Source: Gordonia malaquae NBRC 108250 (GTDB lineage Bacteria > Actinomycetota > Actinomycetes > Mycobacteriales > Mycobacteriaceae). From it: DNA of 64,000 nucleotides. The notes under the pieces are model-generated. The model was given only the letters and a program-made list of their open reading frames with translations, ran no database searches and had not been told where the DNA came from. Shown here piece after piece: positions 30,217 to 41,126 of this stretch (position 1 is the first letter of the stretch; the number at the start of each line of letters is the position of its first letter). The stretch spans positions 1 through 64,000 of the forward strand of contig NZ_BAOP01000020.1 in the NCBI RefSeq assembly GCF_000344135.1. Direction: 5' to 3'. Made by a program: the position numbers and the translations under genes.

Positions 30217-32499
30217 ATGTCCCTCGACACGACACATCCGACAACATCCCCCTTCACCGCGACCGTGCCGGGCACGGCGCGTATCGGAGCGAATCGAGAG
30301 CTCAAGCGCGCAGTCGAAGCCTATTGGGCCGGTCGATCCGACCGTGCCGCTCTCGAATCGGTCGCCGCCGTCCTTCGCCGCGACGGATGGCGCCAACTCT
30401 TGACCGCCGGACTCGACTCGATCCCGGTCAACACGTTCTCGTACTACGACCAGATCCTCGACACCGCTGTACTCCTCGGAGCGCTTCCGACACGCGTCGC
30501 GTCGATCGACGACCCGCTAGACGCGTACTTCGCGGCCGCGCGCGGCGCAGACAACGTGGCGCCGCTGGAGATGACGAAGTGGTTCGACACGAACTACCAC
30601 TATCTGGTGCCGGAGATCGGCGCGGACATCACGTTCGCACTCGATCCGACCAAGGTGCTGTCCGAGCTCGCCGAAGCCCGGGCGCAAGGCGTCCCTGCCC
30701 GGCCGGTGGTGATCGGGCCGATCACGTTCCTCGGGCTGTCCAAGCCCGCGACGGCGGACGACGCGGACCCGTTGTCACGCATCGACGAGTTGATCCCGCT
30801 GTATGTCGACCTGCTCGAGCGATTGGCTGCCGCGGGTGCGACCTGGGTGCAGATCGACGAGCCGATCCTGGTGACCGACTCCCACGAGGGTCTCGCTGAA
30901 CTGGCCGAACGCGTCTACGGCACACTGGCCGCGGCGACGGATCGTCCGTCGATCCTCGTGCAGACGTACTTCGGCGATGCGGGCGACGCCCTGGCCGCAT
31001 TGGCTCGGACCGACGTCGAAGGTGTCGGCGTCGAGCTGGTGAGCGGGTCGGTCGAGACCGTGCTGGCTGCTGGTCTCCGCGACAAGCACGTCGTCGCGGG
31101 TGTGGTCGACGGCCGCAACGTGTGGCGTACCGATCTCGACGCGGCGCTGGGCCGCCTCGAGTCGATCCGCGGAGTCGTCGGCACGCTCGCGGTGTCCACG
31201 TCCTGTTCCACGCTGCACGTCCCGTACACGCTGCGCGGCGAGGACGGTCTCGACCCGGCATTGCACGGCTGGCTGGCGTTCGCCGAGGAGAAGGTCGGCG
31301 AGGTCACCGCATTGGGACGTGCCTACGCGCACGGCCGGGCCTACCAGGCTGCCGAGTTCGACGCCGCACGTGCCGCGCTGGCATCCCGCGCAGGCGATCC
31401 CCGTCTGCACGTCGACTCCGTCCGCGCCCGCCTCGCTGCTCTGACAAGCGCCGACTCGACCCGTACGGCCGCCGCCGATCGCCGCGTGATCCAGGACGCC
31501 GCGCTCGGCCTGCCGACTCTCGCGACCACCACGATCGGCTCGTATCCGCAGACCACTGACATCCGCAAGGCGCGTCAGGCGTTGCGCACCGGTGCGATCG
31601 ACGAGGCCGGCTACGTCGAGCGCATGCGCGCCGAGATCGCCGATGTCATCGCATTGCAGGAGCGGATCGGACTCGATGTGCTCGTGCACGGCGAGCCCGA
31701 GCGCAACGACATGGTGCAGTACTTCGCCGAGCAGCTCGACGGGTTCTTCGCCACCGCGAACGGCTGGGTGCAGTCGTACGGCTCGCGCTGTGTCCGTCCG
31801 CCGATCCTCTTCGGCGACGTGGTGCGCCCGGCCGCGATGACCGTCGACTGGATCTCCTACGCTCAGTCGCTCACGTCCAAGCCTGTCAAGGGCATGCTGA
31901 CCGGTCCGGTGACCATCCTGGCGTGGTCGTTCGTCCGGGACGATCAGCCGCTCGCCGTCTCGGCGAACCAGGTTGCGCTCGCCATCCGCGACGAGACCGT
32001 CGACCTCGAACGCTCGGGTGCCGCGATCATCCAGGTCGATGAACCGGCCCTCCGTGAACTGCTGCCGCTGCGGGCCGCCGACCGGGAGGCGTACCTCGAC
32101 TGGGCCATCACGTCGTTCCGCCTGTCGACGGCGGGCGTGGCCGACGCGACGCAGATCCACACGCACCTGTGCTACTCGGAGTTCGGCGAGGTCATCGGCG
32201 CGATCGCGGGATTGGACGCCGACGTCACCTCCATCGAGGCGGCCCGCTCGCACATGGAGGTGCTCGCCGACCTCAACGCGATCGGCTTCGCGACGCAGGT
32301 GGGACCGGGCGTCTATGACATCCACTCGCCGCGCGTGCCGGGCGTCGACGAGATCGCCGCTTCACTGCGGGAGGCGTTGGCCGCGGTCCCGGCCGACCGT
32401 CTCTGGGTGAACCCCGACTGCGGACTCAAGACCCGCACCACGGCCGAGGTGACCGAAGCGCTGACCAACATGGTTCAGGCCGCGGCCGCCGTGCGCTGA
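30217..32499 (+). CDS. metE: Cobalamin-independent methionine synthase MetE
   Basis: 760 residues. It transfers the methyl group of 5-methyltetrahydropteroyltriglutamate to homocysteine. The C-terminal zinc site is seen at His650 and Cys652 (THLCYSEF) and Cys735 (NPDCGLKTR), at a constant offset from the E. coli enzyme. GSYPQT near residue 440 marks the catalytic half. The ATG at 30217 has AGGAG at 11 bases; the frame is open further upstream through the riboswitch tail. It is controlled by the upstream cobalamin riboswitch. Confidence 0.95.
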   Translation: MSLDTTHPTTSPFTATVPGTARIGANRELKRAVEAYWAGRSDRAALESVAAVLRRDGWRQLLTAGLDSIPVNTFSYYDQILDTAVLLGALPTRVASIDDPLDAYFAAARGADNVAPLEMTKWFDTNYHYLVPEIGADITFALDPTKVLSELAEARAQGVPARPVVIGPITFLGLSKPATADDADPLSRIDELIPLYVDLLERLAAAGATWVQIDEPILVTDSHEGLAELAERVYGTLAAATDRPSILVQTYFGDAGDALAALARTDVEGVGVELVSGSVETVLAAGLRDKHVVAGVVDGRNVWRTDLDAALGRLESIRGVVGTLAVSTSCSTLHVPYTLRGEDGLDPALHGWLAFAEEKVGEVTALGRAYAHGRAYQAAEFDAARAALASRAGDPRLHVDSVRARLAALTSADSTRTAAADRRVIQDAALGLPTLATTTIGSYPQTTDIRKARQALRTGAIDEAGYVERMRAEIADVIALQERIGLDVLVHGEPERNDMVQYFAEQLDGFFATANGWVQSYGSRCVRPPILFGDVVRPAAMTVDWISYAQSLTSKPVKGMLTGPVTILAWSFVRDDQPLAVSANQVALAIRDETVDLERSGAAIIQVDEPALRELLPLRAADREAYLDWAITSFRLSTAGVADATQIHTHLCYSEFGEVIGAIAGLDADVTSIEAARSHMEVLADLNAIGFATQVGPGVYDIHSPRVPGVDEIAASLREALAAVPADRLWVNPDCGLKTRTTAEVTEALTNMVQAAAAVR

Positions 32500-32508
32500 C
32501 CGGCCCAC

Positions 32509-32554
32509 ACGACGACTGCGGCCCGCGAGAATTCTCGCGGGCCACAGTCGTCGT
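32509..32554. terminator. Bidirectional terminator between metE and pyc
   Basis: A long hairpin: ACGACGACTG pairs with CAGTCGTCGT, and GGCCCGCGAGAA with TTCTCGCGGGCC, with one bulge on each side. It separates the convergent metE and pyc genes. Confidence 0.8.
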
Positions 32555-32596
32555 CTGCCGCGGTCCGTTGGTGAGCCGGACCGCGGCGGACGGAGT

Positions 32597-35500
32597 TCAG
32601 CCGAGTTCCACCAGGAGGTCGCCCGGCGACACCTCGGTTGCGGTGGTGAACACGACTCGCCGAACGGTTCCCGCCGTCGGACTCGTGATCGACGCCTCCA
32701 TCTTCATCGCCTCGATCGTCGCGACGACCGCCCCCGCGGCGACCGTGTCCCCCACGCCCACCGTCACCGACACGACACCGGCGAACGGTGCGCCGACATG
32801 GCTCAGATTGTTCTTATCCGCCTGTTCGGCGGCCGCGACGACCGCGTCCACACCGCGGTCCCGGACGAACACCGACCGCAGGTGGCCGTTGACGGTGAGC
32901 AGCACGGTACGGACGCCGGTGTCGTCGGGCTCGCTGATCGCTTCCAGCGAGATCAGCAGGTCGACGCCCGGACGCAACTTCACCCGATGCTCGAACCCGG
33001 GCTGCAGCCCGAAGAAGAACTGGTGCGCCGGAAGCTTGGACGTGTCGCCGAACTTCGCCAGGTGATCGAGGTAGTCGGCCGTAGGGCCGGGGAACAGCAA
33101 GCGGTTCAGCGCCTGCCTGCGGACGGTTCCGCCCGTGTTCAGCGCATCGAGATCGTCAACTGTCAGTTCGGTCACGACACTGCGGCGTTCGCGGCCTGCG
33201 AGGACCAGTGATCGCAGCGGCTCGGGCCAACCGGCGGCCGGCTCCCCCAGTTCCCCGTTGAGGAAGCCGATCACCGAGTCGGGGATGTCGTACGCCGCCG
33301 GGTTGGCCGCGAACTGCTCTGCGGTCACACCCTGTGCGACGAATGCGATCGCCAGATCGCCGACCACCTTCGACGACGGTGTCACCTTCACCGGACGCAA
33401 CAACAGTTCGTTGGCCGCCGCATAGGCGTTCTCGACAGCTTCGAAGCGGTTGCCGACACCGATCGACGTCGCCTGCTGTCGCAGGTTCGACAGCTGCCCG
33501 CCCGGGATCTCGTGCGTGTACACCCGGCCCGTCGGCGCGGGGATGCCCGACTCGAACGGCGCATACTCGCGACGGACCGCCTCCCAGTACGGCTCCATCG
33601 AGCACACAGCACCAAGGTCGAGTCCCGTGTCGTACTCGGTGTGCGCGGCCGCCGCCACGATCGCCGACAGCGACGGCTGACTCGTCGTCCCCGCCAATGC
33701 GGCACTCGCTCCGTCGACTGCATCAGCACCGGCTTCCCACGCCGCGAGATACGTCGCCAACTGGCCGCCAGGCGTGTCGTGGGTGTGCAGGTGGATCGGC
33801 AGATCGAAGTTCGATCGCAGCGCCGCCACCAGGGTGCGAGCTGCGGCCGGACGGAGCAGTCCTGCCATGTCCTTGATCGCGATCACGTGCGCGCCGGCGT
33901 CGACGATCTGCTCCGCCAACCGCAGGTAGTAGTCGAGGGTGTAGACGTCCTCGGCGGGGTTCGCGAGGTCTCCGGTGTAACTCATCGCCACCTCGGCCAC
34001 CGTGGTGCCGGTCTCCAGGACCGCGTCGATCGCCGGACGCATCGCGTCGACGCTGTTCAGGGCGTCGAAGATGCGGAAGACGTCGATGCCGGTGTCGGCG
34101 GCCTCACGCACGAACGCCGTTGTCACATCCGTGGGGTACGGGGTGTAGCCGACGGTGTTCTTGCCGCGCAGCAGCATCTGCAGGCAGATGTTGGGGATCG
34201 CCTCCCGAAGGCGCGCCAACCGATCCCACGGGTCCTCTTTCAGGAATCGCAGGGCCACGTCGTAGGTGGCGCCTCCCCAGCATTCCACCGACAGCAGCTC
34301 CGGTGTCGTCGCCGCGACGTACGGCCCGGCCACCGACAGCCCGCTGGTCCGGACGCGCGTCGCCAGGAGCGATTGGTGAGCGTCGCGGAACGTGGTGTCG
34401 GTGACGGCCAGGGACTTCTGCTCGCGGAGCGCGTGTGCGAATCCGGCGGGGCCCAGCCCGTCGAGCCGCTGTTTGGAACCGGCAGGCGGTGATGCGAGGA
34501 CCGACCGGCCGAGCGCGGGCAGCTTGGTGTGCGGGTGGACGGGCGTCGGCAGTTCGCCGTACGGCTTGTGAACTGTCACATCCGCCAGATACGACAGCAA
34601 CTTGGTGCCCTTGTCGTCGTCGACGCGCGCGGTGAGCAGGTCGGGCCGGTGCTCGATGAACGACGTCGTGATCCGGCCCGCACGGAAGTCGGGGGCGTCG
34701 AGCACCGCCTGCAGGAAGCTGATGTTCGTGGTGACGCCGCGGATCCGGAACTCGGCGAGCGCACGGCGTTCTCGTCGGACCGCGGTCTCGAAGTCGGCGC
34801 CTCGACACGTGAGCTTCACCAGCATCGAGTCGAAGTGTCCGGTCACCTCGCTGCCGAGGGCCGCGGCGCCGTCGAGCCGGACGCCCGCGCCGCCCGGTGC
34901 ACGGTACGCGGTGACCTTCCCGGTCGCCGGACGGAAGCCCGCCGCCGGGTCCTCGGTGGTGATGCGACACTGCAGTGCGGCACCGCGGATCGCGATCGTG
35001 TCCTGGCGCAGACCGAGGTCGGCGAGCGACGCTCCCGCCGCCACCCGCAGTTGCGCGGCGACGAGGTCGACGTCGGTGATCTCCTCGGTGACCGTGTGCT
35101 CCACTTGGATGCGCGGATTCATCTCGATGAAGAAGTGCTGACCGCGTTCGTCGACGAGGAACTCGACGGTGCCCGCACACGAGTAGCCGATCTGGCGCGC
35201 GAACGCGACGGCGTCCGCGCAGATCCGCTCACGCAGCGCCGGGTCGAGGTTCGGCGCAGGCGCGATCTCGACGACCTTCTGGTGGCGGCGCTGCAGGCTG
35301 CAGTCCCGTTCGAATAGATGGACGACGTCACCGTACGAGTCGGCGAGGATCTGCACCTCGATGTGGCGGGGATTCACGACCGCCTGTTCGAGGAACACCG
35401 TCGGATTGCCGAACGCGGCGGCGGCCTCACGCGACGCCGCGCCGACGGCCTCGGCGAGCTCTGCGATCTCGCCGACCCGACGCATGCCACGGCCACCGCC

Positions 35501-35986
35501 GCCGGCGACCGCTTTCACGAACACCGGGAAGGTCATGTCGGCGGCTGCGGCGAGCAGGTCGTCGACATTCGACGACGGTGCGGATCCGGTCAAGACCGGC
35601 AGTCCCGCCGCACGGGCCGCGGTCACCGCCTGCTGCTTGTCGCCGGTGAGGTGCAGGACATCGGCGCTGGGACCGACGAACGTGATGCCCTCCCGTGCAC
35701 ATGCCGCCGCGAGGGCAGGGTTCTCGGAGATGAACCCGTAGCCGGGATACACCGCGTCGGCGCCGCATTCGCGCGCCACCCGCACGATCTCCTCGACGTT
35801 CAGATACGCCAGCACCGGATGGCCGGGCTCGCCGATCTGATACGCCTCGTCGGCCTTGCCGCGGTGGATGCAGTGCCTGTCCTCCGCGGGGTAGACGGCG
35901 ACGGTGCTCGCACCGAGTTCGTACGCCGCTCGGAAGGCGCGGACCGCGATCTCACCGCGGTTCGCCACCAGGATCTTGTCGAACAT
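32597..35986 (-). CDS. pyc: Pyruvate carboxylase
   Basis: 1129 residues. It carboxylates pyruvate to oxaloacetate. Domains in order are biotin carboxylase (1-450, [30 protein letters not shown]), carboxyltransferase barrel (about 530-800, TTFRDAHQSLLATRVRT near its start and HLHTHDTPGGQ), the tetramerisation region, and the carrier domain with biotinyl Lys1095 (IEAMKMEAS). The single-chain length is normal. The gene starts 46 bases after the prpC stop on the same strand, so transcription from prpD may extend into it. Confidence 0.95.
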   Translation of the reverse strand: MFDKILVANRGEIAVRAFRAAYELGASTVAVYPAEDRHCIHRGKADEAYQIGEPGHPVLAYLNVEEIVRVARECGADAVYPGYGFISENPALAAACAREGITFVGPSADVLHLTGDKQQAVTAARAAGLPVLTGSAPSSNVDDLLAAAADMTFPVFVKAVAGGGGRGMRRVGEIAELAEAVGAASREAAAAFGNPTVFLEQAVVNPRHIEVQILADSYGDVVHLFERDCSLQRRHQKVVEIAPAPNLDPALRERICADAVAFARQIGYSCAGTVEFLVDERGQHFFIEMNPRIQVEHTVTEEITDVDLVAAQLRVAAGASLADLGLRQDTIAIRGAALQCRITTEDPAAGFRPATGKVTAYRAPGGAGVRLDGAAALGSEVTGHFDSMLVKLTCRGADFETAVRRERRALAEFRIRGVTTNISFLQAVLDAPDFRAGRITTSFIEHRPDLLTARVDDDKGTKLLSYLADVTVHKPYGELPTPVHPHTKLPALGRSVLASPPAGSKQRLDGLGPAGFAHALREQKSLAVTDTTFRDAHQSLLATRVRTSGLSVAGPYVAATTPELLSVECWGGATYDVALRFLKEDPWDRLARLREAIPNICLQMLLRGKNTVGYTPYPTDVTTAFVREAADTGIDVFRIFDALNSVDAMRPAIDAVLETGTTVAEVAMSYTGDLANPAEDVYTLDYYLRLAEQIVDAGAHVIAIKDMAGLLRPAAARTLVAALRSNFDLPIHLHTHDTPGGQLATYLAAWEAGADAVDGASAALAGTTSQPSLSAIVAAAAHTEYDTGLDLGAVCSMEPYWEAVRREYAPFESGIPAPTGRVYTHEIPGGQLSNLRQQATSIGVGNRFEAVENAYAAANELLLRPVKVTPSSKVVGDLAIAFVAQGVTAEQFAANPAAYDIPDSVIGFLNGELGEPAAGWPEPLRSLVLAGRERRSVVTELTVDDLDALNTGGTVRRQALNRLLFPGPTADYLDHLAKFGDTSKLPAHQFFFGLQPGFEHRVKLRPGVDLLISLEAISEPDDTGVRTVLLTVNGHLRSVFVRDRGVDAVVAAAEQADKNNLSHVGAPFAGVVSVTVGVGDTVAAGAVVATIEAMKMEASITSPTAGTVRRVVFTTATEVSPGDLLVELG

Positions 35987-36032
35987 GAAACTCTTCGCTG
36001 CCTCTCTCGAGCAGGGGGGCTGGACGCCGCTC

Positions 36033-37172
36033 TCAGGCGGGAAGCGGGCGCTGCTGTGGTCCGGAGTAAGCGGACAGCGGCCTGATCAGGGCGTTGGACG
36101 CGGCCTGCTCCGTGATGTGAGCGGTCCACCCGGTGATGCGGCTCATGACGAAGATCGGCGTGAACGCACCGATGTCGAAGCCCATCAGGTGGTAGGCCGG
36201 GCCTGTCGGGAAGTCGAGATTGGGCCGGATGCCGGTGCGGCCGACCATCACCTGTTCGAGTTCCCGATAGATGCCGAGCCACTTGTGGTCGTCGAGATGA
36301 TCGGCCACCTCGACGAGCGCGTCGTACATCGTCGGGACGCGCGAGTCGCCGTTCTTGTAGACGCGGTGACCGAAGCCCATCACCTTCTCTTTGGCGTCGA
36401 GCTTGGCGTTGAGCCAGTCGGCGGCGCGTTCCGGACGGTCGATGTCGATCATGTCGTACATGACGGCCTCGTTGGCGCCGCCGTGCAGCGACCCCTTGAG
36501 GGCGCCGATGGCGGCGGTGACGGCGCTGTACATGTCCGAACCGGTCGACGTGACGACGCGCGCGGCGAACGTCGACGCGTTGAAACTGTGCTCGGCGTAC
36601 AGCACCATCGACTTCTCGAATGCACGCACGATCACCGGGTCGGGGACCTCGCCGAAGCACATGGTGAGGAAGTTCTCGGCGTACCCGAGGCCGTGATGCG
36701 GTGCGATCGGATCCAGACCGCGGCGACGTCGCATGTCGGCGGCGACGATCGTCGGGAGGATGGCATACATGCGCTGTGCCTTCTCCATCAGGGCGTCCGC
36801 GCCGGTCGCGTCCTCATCCGGATCCTCGGTGCCGAGGTAACTGATCATCGTCCGGACTACGTCCATCGGATGGCAGGTGTCCGGTGTACGAGCGAGCACC
36901 GCCTGGGCGGACCGGTCCAGTCGACGGGCCGCTCTCTCGCGCTGCACGAACTGCGCCAATTGTGGATCGGTGGGGAGTTCGCCGTACCAGAGCAGGTACG
37001 CGACCTGCTCGAACGAGCAGTTCGCGGCCAGATCCTGCACCGCATAGCCGCGGTAGGTCAGCGAGTTGGTCTCGGGCACAACTTTCGACACCGCCGTCGT
37101 GTCGACGACGACGCCTGCCAAGCCCTTGTAGATGGTCGGCGTGCTCTCTGCGGCACTGCTGGTGGTGCTCAT
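36033..37172 (-). CDS. prpC: 2-methylcitrate synthase PrpC
   Basis: 379 residues of the short bacterial citrate synthase class. The catalytic segments are SLHGGANEAVM, GFGHRVYKNGDSR and the C-terminal RPLSAYSGP. Its position after prpB shows it to be the methylcitrate synthase condensing propionyl-CoA with oxaloacetate; such enzymes usually keep some citrate synthase activity. It starts four bases inside the prpB stop (ATGA). In M. tuberculosis the equivalent gene is gltA1. Confidence 0.92.
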   Translation of the reverse strand: MSTTSSAAESTPTIYKGLAGVVVDTTAVSKVVPETNSLTYRGYAVQDLAANCSFEQVAYLLWYGELPTDPQLAQFVQRERAARRLDRSAQAVLARTPDTCHPMDVVRTMISYLGTEDPDEDATGADALMEKAQRMYAILPTIVAADMRRRRGLDPIAPHHGLGYAENFLTMCFGEVPDPVIVRAFEKSMVLYAEHSFNASTFAARVVTSTGSDMYSAVTAAIGALKGSLHGGANEAVMYDMIDIDRPERAADWLNAKLDAKEKVMGFGHRVYKNGDSRVPTMYDALVEVADHLDDHKWLGIYRELEQVMVGRTGIRPNLDFPTGPAYHLMGFDIGAFTPIFVMSRITGWTAHITEQAASNALIRPLSAYSGPQQRPLPA

Positions 37173-38095
37173 GATCGCTCCCCTGGGGTCGAATAGGTGA
37201 AGAGGTTGGTGTCGAACGCGTTGTAGTCGGAGTAGCGCAAGAAGTCGTAGAGCCGAGATCGGTGCTGCATCTTGTCGAGCAGCGCCGCCTGCGTACCCTC
37301 CTCAGCGATCGCGGCGAGACCCGCTTCGACTGCGCCCATCGCGAGCCGGAGGGTGGTGACCGGATAGATCACCGCGTTGTAGCCGAGGTTGCGCAGGCGG
37401 TCGGTGGTCAACAGCTTCGACTTTCCGAACTCAGTCATGTTCGCGAGCAGCGGTGCGTCGACCGCAGCACGGAAGGCAGCGAACTCGCTCGCGTCGGCGA
37501 GCGCCTCGGTGAAGATCAGGTCGGCTCCGGCGTCGACGTAGGCCTTGGCTCGCTCGATCGCGGCGTCGAGCCCCTCCACTCCGCGAGCATCGGTCCGCGC
37601 GCAGACGATGAAATTCGGGTCGCGGCGCGCTCCGACGGCCGCGGCGATCCGGCGGATCATCTCGTCGGCGGGGACGACCTCTTTGCCGTCGAGATGGCCG
37701 CAGCGTTTCGGGTTCACCTGGTCTTCGAGATGACAACCGGCCAGGCCCGCGTCCTCGAGTACAGAGACGGTCCGCGCGGCGCTCATCGGCTCACCGAAGC
37801 CGGTGTCGGCGTCGATGAGGGTCGGCAGTTCGGTGGAGCGCGCGATGGCACTGCCTCGTTCCGCGACTTCGCTCAGTGTCGTCAGCCCGATGTCGGGCAG
37901 TCCGAGATCCGCGGACAGCGCGGCCCCCGAGACGTACACGCCTTCGAAACCCGCCTCGGCGACGATCTTCGCAACCAGTGGGCTGAAGGCGCCGGGCCAA
38001 CGCTGCAGCTCGCCGGAGTCGAGTGCCGAGCGAAGACTCGCACGCTTCTCGGCGTCGGTGTTCCTCGACGTGAACAGGCCCGTCGCGTCGCTCAT
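37169..38095 (-). CDS. prpB: 2-methylisocitrate lyase PrpB
   Basis: 308 residues of the isocitrate-lyase/PEP-mutase superfamily. The signature KRCGHLDGKEVV contains the catalytic Cys. GVYVSGAALSADLGLPD and the metal-binding DADTGFGE are also present. It cleaves methylisocitrate to pyruvate and succinate. Its start shares a base with the prpD stop and its end overlaps prpC by four bases, so the three genes are translationally coupled. M. tuberculosis lacks this dedicated enzyme and uses Icl instead. Confidence 0.93.
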   Translation of the reverse strand: MSDATGLFTSRNTDAEKRASLRSALDSGELQRWPGAFSPLVAKIVAEAGFEGVYVSGAALSADLGLPDIGLTTLSEVAERGSAIARSTELPTLIDADTGFGEPMSAARTVSVLEDAGLAGCHLEDQVNPKRCGHLDGKEVVPADEMIRRIAAAVGARRDPNFIVCARTDARGVEGLDAAIERAKAYVDAGADLIFTEALADASEFAAFRAAVDAPLLANMTEFGKSKLLTTDRLRNLGYNAVIYPVTTLRLAMGAVEAGLAAIAEEGTQAALLDKMQHRSRLYDFLRYSDYNAFDTNLFTYSTPGERS

Positions 38096-39597
38096 CAGAG
38101 GATTCCCTCGCCGGTCGCGGCGGCCGAGTCGAGCACACTGTCGAGAACTCGGACGTTCAGGCCGGCGAGGTCGCCTGCCTCGGCCTCAGCCACCGTGGTG
38201 GCGGCATCGACGAATCGAGCCTGTTCGGCGGGCTCGACCACCCCGTCCGCCATGCGGGCGAACTTGGCGAGGTACTGCTCGCGGGCGAACGGCCGGGCGC
38301 CGAGCGGATGAGCATCGGCCACAGCGAGTTCGTCCTCGATCACCTCGCCGCTCTTGAGAGTCACCACCGCCCGTGCACCGAACGCCTTCTCATTCGGATC
38401 GGCCGAATGGTAACGGCGCGTCCACTCGGGGTCCTCGACTGTGGAGATCTTCTGCCAGAGCTCAACGGTGTCGGGGCGGGCGGCGCGCTCGGGCGCGTAG
38501 GAGCGTTCGTGGTCCCAGTCGCCGTCCTGCAGTGCGACAGCGAAGATGTACATGACCGAGTGATCGAGCGTCTCGCGGCTGGCTGTCGGATCGAACTTCT
38601 GCGGATCGTTCGAGCCGGTGCCGATCACGTAGTGCGTGTGGTGGCTGGTGTGCAGCACGATCGAGGCGATCTGGTCCAGGTCGCCGATGCGGTCGCGCAT
38701 CCGTCGAGCCAGGTCGATCGGCGCCTGGCTCTGGTACTCGGCCGAGTGCTCCTTGGTGTAGCTGTCGAGGATCGCGCGCTTGCCCTCGCCCGCGGCGGGC
38801 AGCGGGATCGTGTACGAGGCGTCCGGACCGCCCAGCAGCCACGCGATCACGCCGTCCTCGCCCTCCCAGATCGGCGACGGCGCGCCCTCTCCGCGCATCG
38901 CGCGGTCGACCGCCTCGACGGCGATCTTGCCTGCGTGCGCCGGTGCGTACGCCTTCCAACTGGAGATGGCGCCTTTACGCGACTGGCGAGTGGCGGTCGT
39001 CAGGTGCAGAGCCTGCCCGACGGCCTGATAGATGGTGTCGACGTCGAGTCCGAGCATGGTGCCGATTCCCGCGGCGGCCGACGGCCCGAGGTGGGCCACG
39101 TGATCGATCTTGTGCTCGTGCAGGCACATTCCGCGGACCAGATCGATCTGGATCTCGTACGCGGTCGCGAGGCCTCGGATGAGATCGGCTCCCGATGCGC
39201 CGGTCCGCTGTGCGACGGCGACGAGCGGCGGGATGTTGTCGCCCGGATGCGAGTACTCAGCGGCCAGGAAGGTGTCGTGGAAGTCGAGCTCTCGCACCGC
39301 CACTCCATTCGCCCAGGCCGCCCACTCAGGCGCGAACTCGCCGTCCACGCCGAACACGGTCGATCCCCCGGAGAGTGGGCGGGCGAGCGCCTGACGGCGG
39401 GCGCTCGTGACCGGCCGGCGAGCCACCGACGCGGCACTCACCGCCGCGTTGTCGATGATGCGGTTGACGATCATCTCGGCGGTGTCGGCGGGTACGGCGA
39501 CGGGATCGGCTGCGACCTTCGCGATCTTGTACGCGAGGTGATCCTCGATCGGAAAGTCGTCGGCGCTGAGTCGGGTGCGAACTTCGTGATTGATCAT
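38095..39597 (-). CDS. prpD: 2-methylcitrate dehydratase PrpD
   Basis: 500 residues of the MmgE/PrpD family. Conserved segments are [43 protein letters not shown] and [23 protein letters not shown]. It dehydrates 2-methylcitrate. ATG 39597 lies six bases after TACGGT, indicating a leaderless transcript; the longer open frame to 39672 would cross the regulatory region. It leads prpDBC and is divergent from prpR, with 119 bp between. Confidence 0.93.
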   Translation of the reverse strand: MINHEVRTRLSADDFPIEDHLAYKIAKVAADPVAVPADTAEMIVNRIIDNAAVSAASVARRPVTSARRQALARPLSGGSTVFGVDGEFAPEWAAWANGVAVRELDFHDTFLAAEYSHPGDNIPPLVAVAQRTGASGADLIRGLATAYEIQIDLVRGMCLHEHKIDHVAHLGPSAAAGIGTMLGLDVDTIYQAVGQALHLTTATRQSRKGAISSWKAYAPAHAGKIAVEAVDRAMRGEGAPSPIWEGEDGVIAWLLGGPDASYTIPLPAAGEGKRAILDSYTKEHSAEYQSQAPIDLARRMRDRIGDLDQIASIVLHTSHHTHYVIGTGSNDPQKFDPTASRETLDHSVMYIFAVALQDGDWDHERSYAPERAARPDTVELWQKISTVEDPEWTRRYHSADPNEKAFGARAVVTLKSGEVIEDELAVADAHPLGARPFAREQYLAKFARMADGVVEPAEQARFVDAATTVAEAEAGDLAGLNVRVLDSVLDSAAATGEGIL

Positions 39598-39607
39598 ATT
39601 CGCACCG

Positions 39608-39682
39608 TACGCAGGAACAGATGCTCTGTGAAAGACCTGGCAGATGCGTATTTTTGCGTACTTCTCACGCACATTTTGCGTA
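39608..39682. promoter_or_regulatory. TGCGTA repeats in the prpD-prpR intergenic region
   Basis: TGCGTA occurs at 39645, 39655 and 39677 in the same orientation, two of them inside TTTTGCGTA (39652 and 39674). One inverted copy (TACGCA, 39608) overlaps the prpD -10. The spacings are 10 and 22 bases, near whole helical turns. They resemble the TTTGC-containing sites of RamB/PrpR regulators and are good candidates for PrpR binding. Confidence 0.6.
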
Positions 39683-39716
39683 TCTTGCGGACGCTCGCCG
39701 CGGTAGAGTCCTGCGT

Positions 39717-41126
39717 ATGGCGAAGACGTTTGCAGGGGCCCGACTCCGGCGCCTGCGCGCCGATCTGGGGATCAGTCAAGCCGCACTGGCCCGCAGGCTC
39801 GATCTGTCCACCACGTACGTGAACCAGCTGGAGAACGACCATCGTCCGATCACGGTTGCGGTCCTGCTGTCGTTGACAGCGACGTTCGACCTTCCCGCCG
39901 ACTACTTCGCAGAGTCAGGAGACGCTCGGCTCATCGCGGACCTCACCGACGCGCTCATGTCTCAGGGCGAGGACGTCGATCGCGCCGAGATCACCGAGCT
40001 CGTGTCACGGATGCCCGCCGTCGGGCGAACCATGGTCGGGTTGCATCGCAGGCTCACGGCCGTCACTGCCGAGCTCGAGAACCATCGATCGCACGATTCG
40101 GCCGCTTCCGCGGATTCCCCGACGACTCCTTTCGAGCAGGTGCGCGACTACTTCTACGATCGCCGGAACTATGTCGCCGAACTCGACCTGGCCGCTGAGC
40201 ACCTGTTCGTCGACGCCGGCCTGACGGTCGGCGGACTCGACCTTCAACTCGCGCGTCTACTCGACGAACGATTCGGGATCCGGGTGATCATCGGAGCCGC
40301 GTCCGACACGGCGACCGCCAAGCGCCGGTACGACCCCGGCTCCGCGACTCTGGTCCTCGCGCGCCGCCTCTCGGCCGGGCAGCGTGCGTTTCAACTCGCG
40401 ACTCAACTCGCCCTACAGACCCAGCACACCGAGATCGACAGGCTGGTCGACAGCGCCCCAGGCGTCGTCGAGTCGTCCCGCGCCGTGCTCCGGGTCGGCC
40501 TCGCGAACTACTTCGCCGGAGCACTCGTCCTGCCCTACACCGAGTTCGCGGCCGCAGCTCGCGAACTGCGGTACGACGTCGCGCTTCTCGCCCGCCGTTT
40601 CGAGGTCGGCTTCGAGACCGTCTGCCACCGGCTGTCCACTCTGCAACGTCCCTCCGACAGAGGGGTGCCGTTCATCTTCGTCCGCGTCGACCGCGCCGGG
40701 AACATCTCGAAGAGGCAGTCGGCCACGGCCTTCCACTTCTCGCGTGTCGGAGGCAGTTGCCCGCTCTGGGTCGTGCATGACGCCTTCTCCGCACCCGGCC
40801 GGATCCACACCCAGGTGTCGGCGATGCCCGACGGCCGCAAGTACTTCTGGCTCGCACGAACCACCGACCAGACCGTCGACGGGCACCTCGCCACGCCCGG
40901 GGAGTTCGCCATCGGTCTCGGATGCGACCTGGCCCATGCCGACGAGCTCGTTTACGCCACCGGCGTCGACCTGTCCGAGCCGCGGACAGTGGTCCCGATC
41001 GGAGGAGGCTGCAAGGTGTGCGACCGTCCGGCGTGCACGCAGCGGGCCTTCCCCATGCTCGGCCAGCCCATCGCGGTGGACGAGACGATCAGCGATTCGA
41101 TCCCCTACCGGTCGGCGCCGCTGTAG
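39717..41126 (+). CDS. prpR: Propionate-sensing regulator PrpR (XRE HTH, acyl-CoA sensing)
   Basis: 469 residues. The N-terminal XRE helix-turn-helix ([20 protein letters not shown], then [15 protein letters not shown]) is followed by an IrrE-like middle domain (160-300) and the C-terminal domain of short-chain fatty-acyl regulators. The [12 protein letters not shown]ys cluster near the C-terminus is a likely metal or Fe-S site, as described for M. tuberculosis PrpR. ATG 39717 lies seven bases after TAGAGT (leaderless). It is divergent from prpDBC and should activate it on propionyl-CoA. The 3' end overlaps the convergent regulator by 22 bases. Confidence 0.9.
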   Translation: MAKTFAGARLRRLRADLGISQAALARRLDLSTTYVNQLENDHRPITVAVLLSLTATFDLPADYFAESGDARLIADLTDALMSQGEDVDRAEITELVSRMPAVGRTMVGLHRRLTAVTAELENHRSHDSAASADSPTTPFEQVRDYFYDRRNYVAELDLAAEHLFVDAGLTVGGLDLQLARLLDERFGIRVIIGAASDTATAKRRYDPGSATLVLARRLSAGQRAFQLATQLALQTQHTEIDRLVDSAPGVVESSRAVLRVGLANYFAGALVLPYTEFAAAARELRYDVALLARRFEVGFETVCHRLSTLQRPSDRGVPFIFVRVDRAGNISKRQSATAFHFSRVGGSCPLWVVHDAFSAPGRIHTQVSAMPDGRKYFWLARTTDQTVDGHLATPGEFAIGLGCDLAHADELVYATGVDLSEPRTVVPIGGGCKVCDRPACTQRAFPMLGQPIAVDETISDSIPYRSAPL

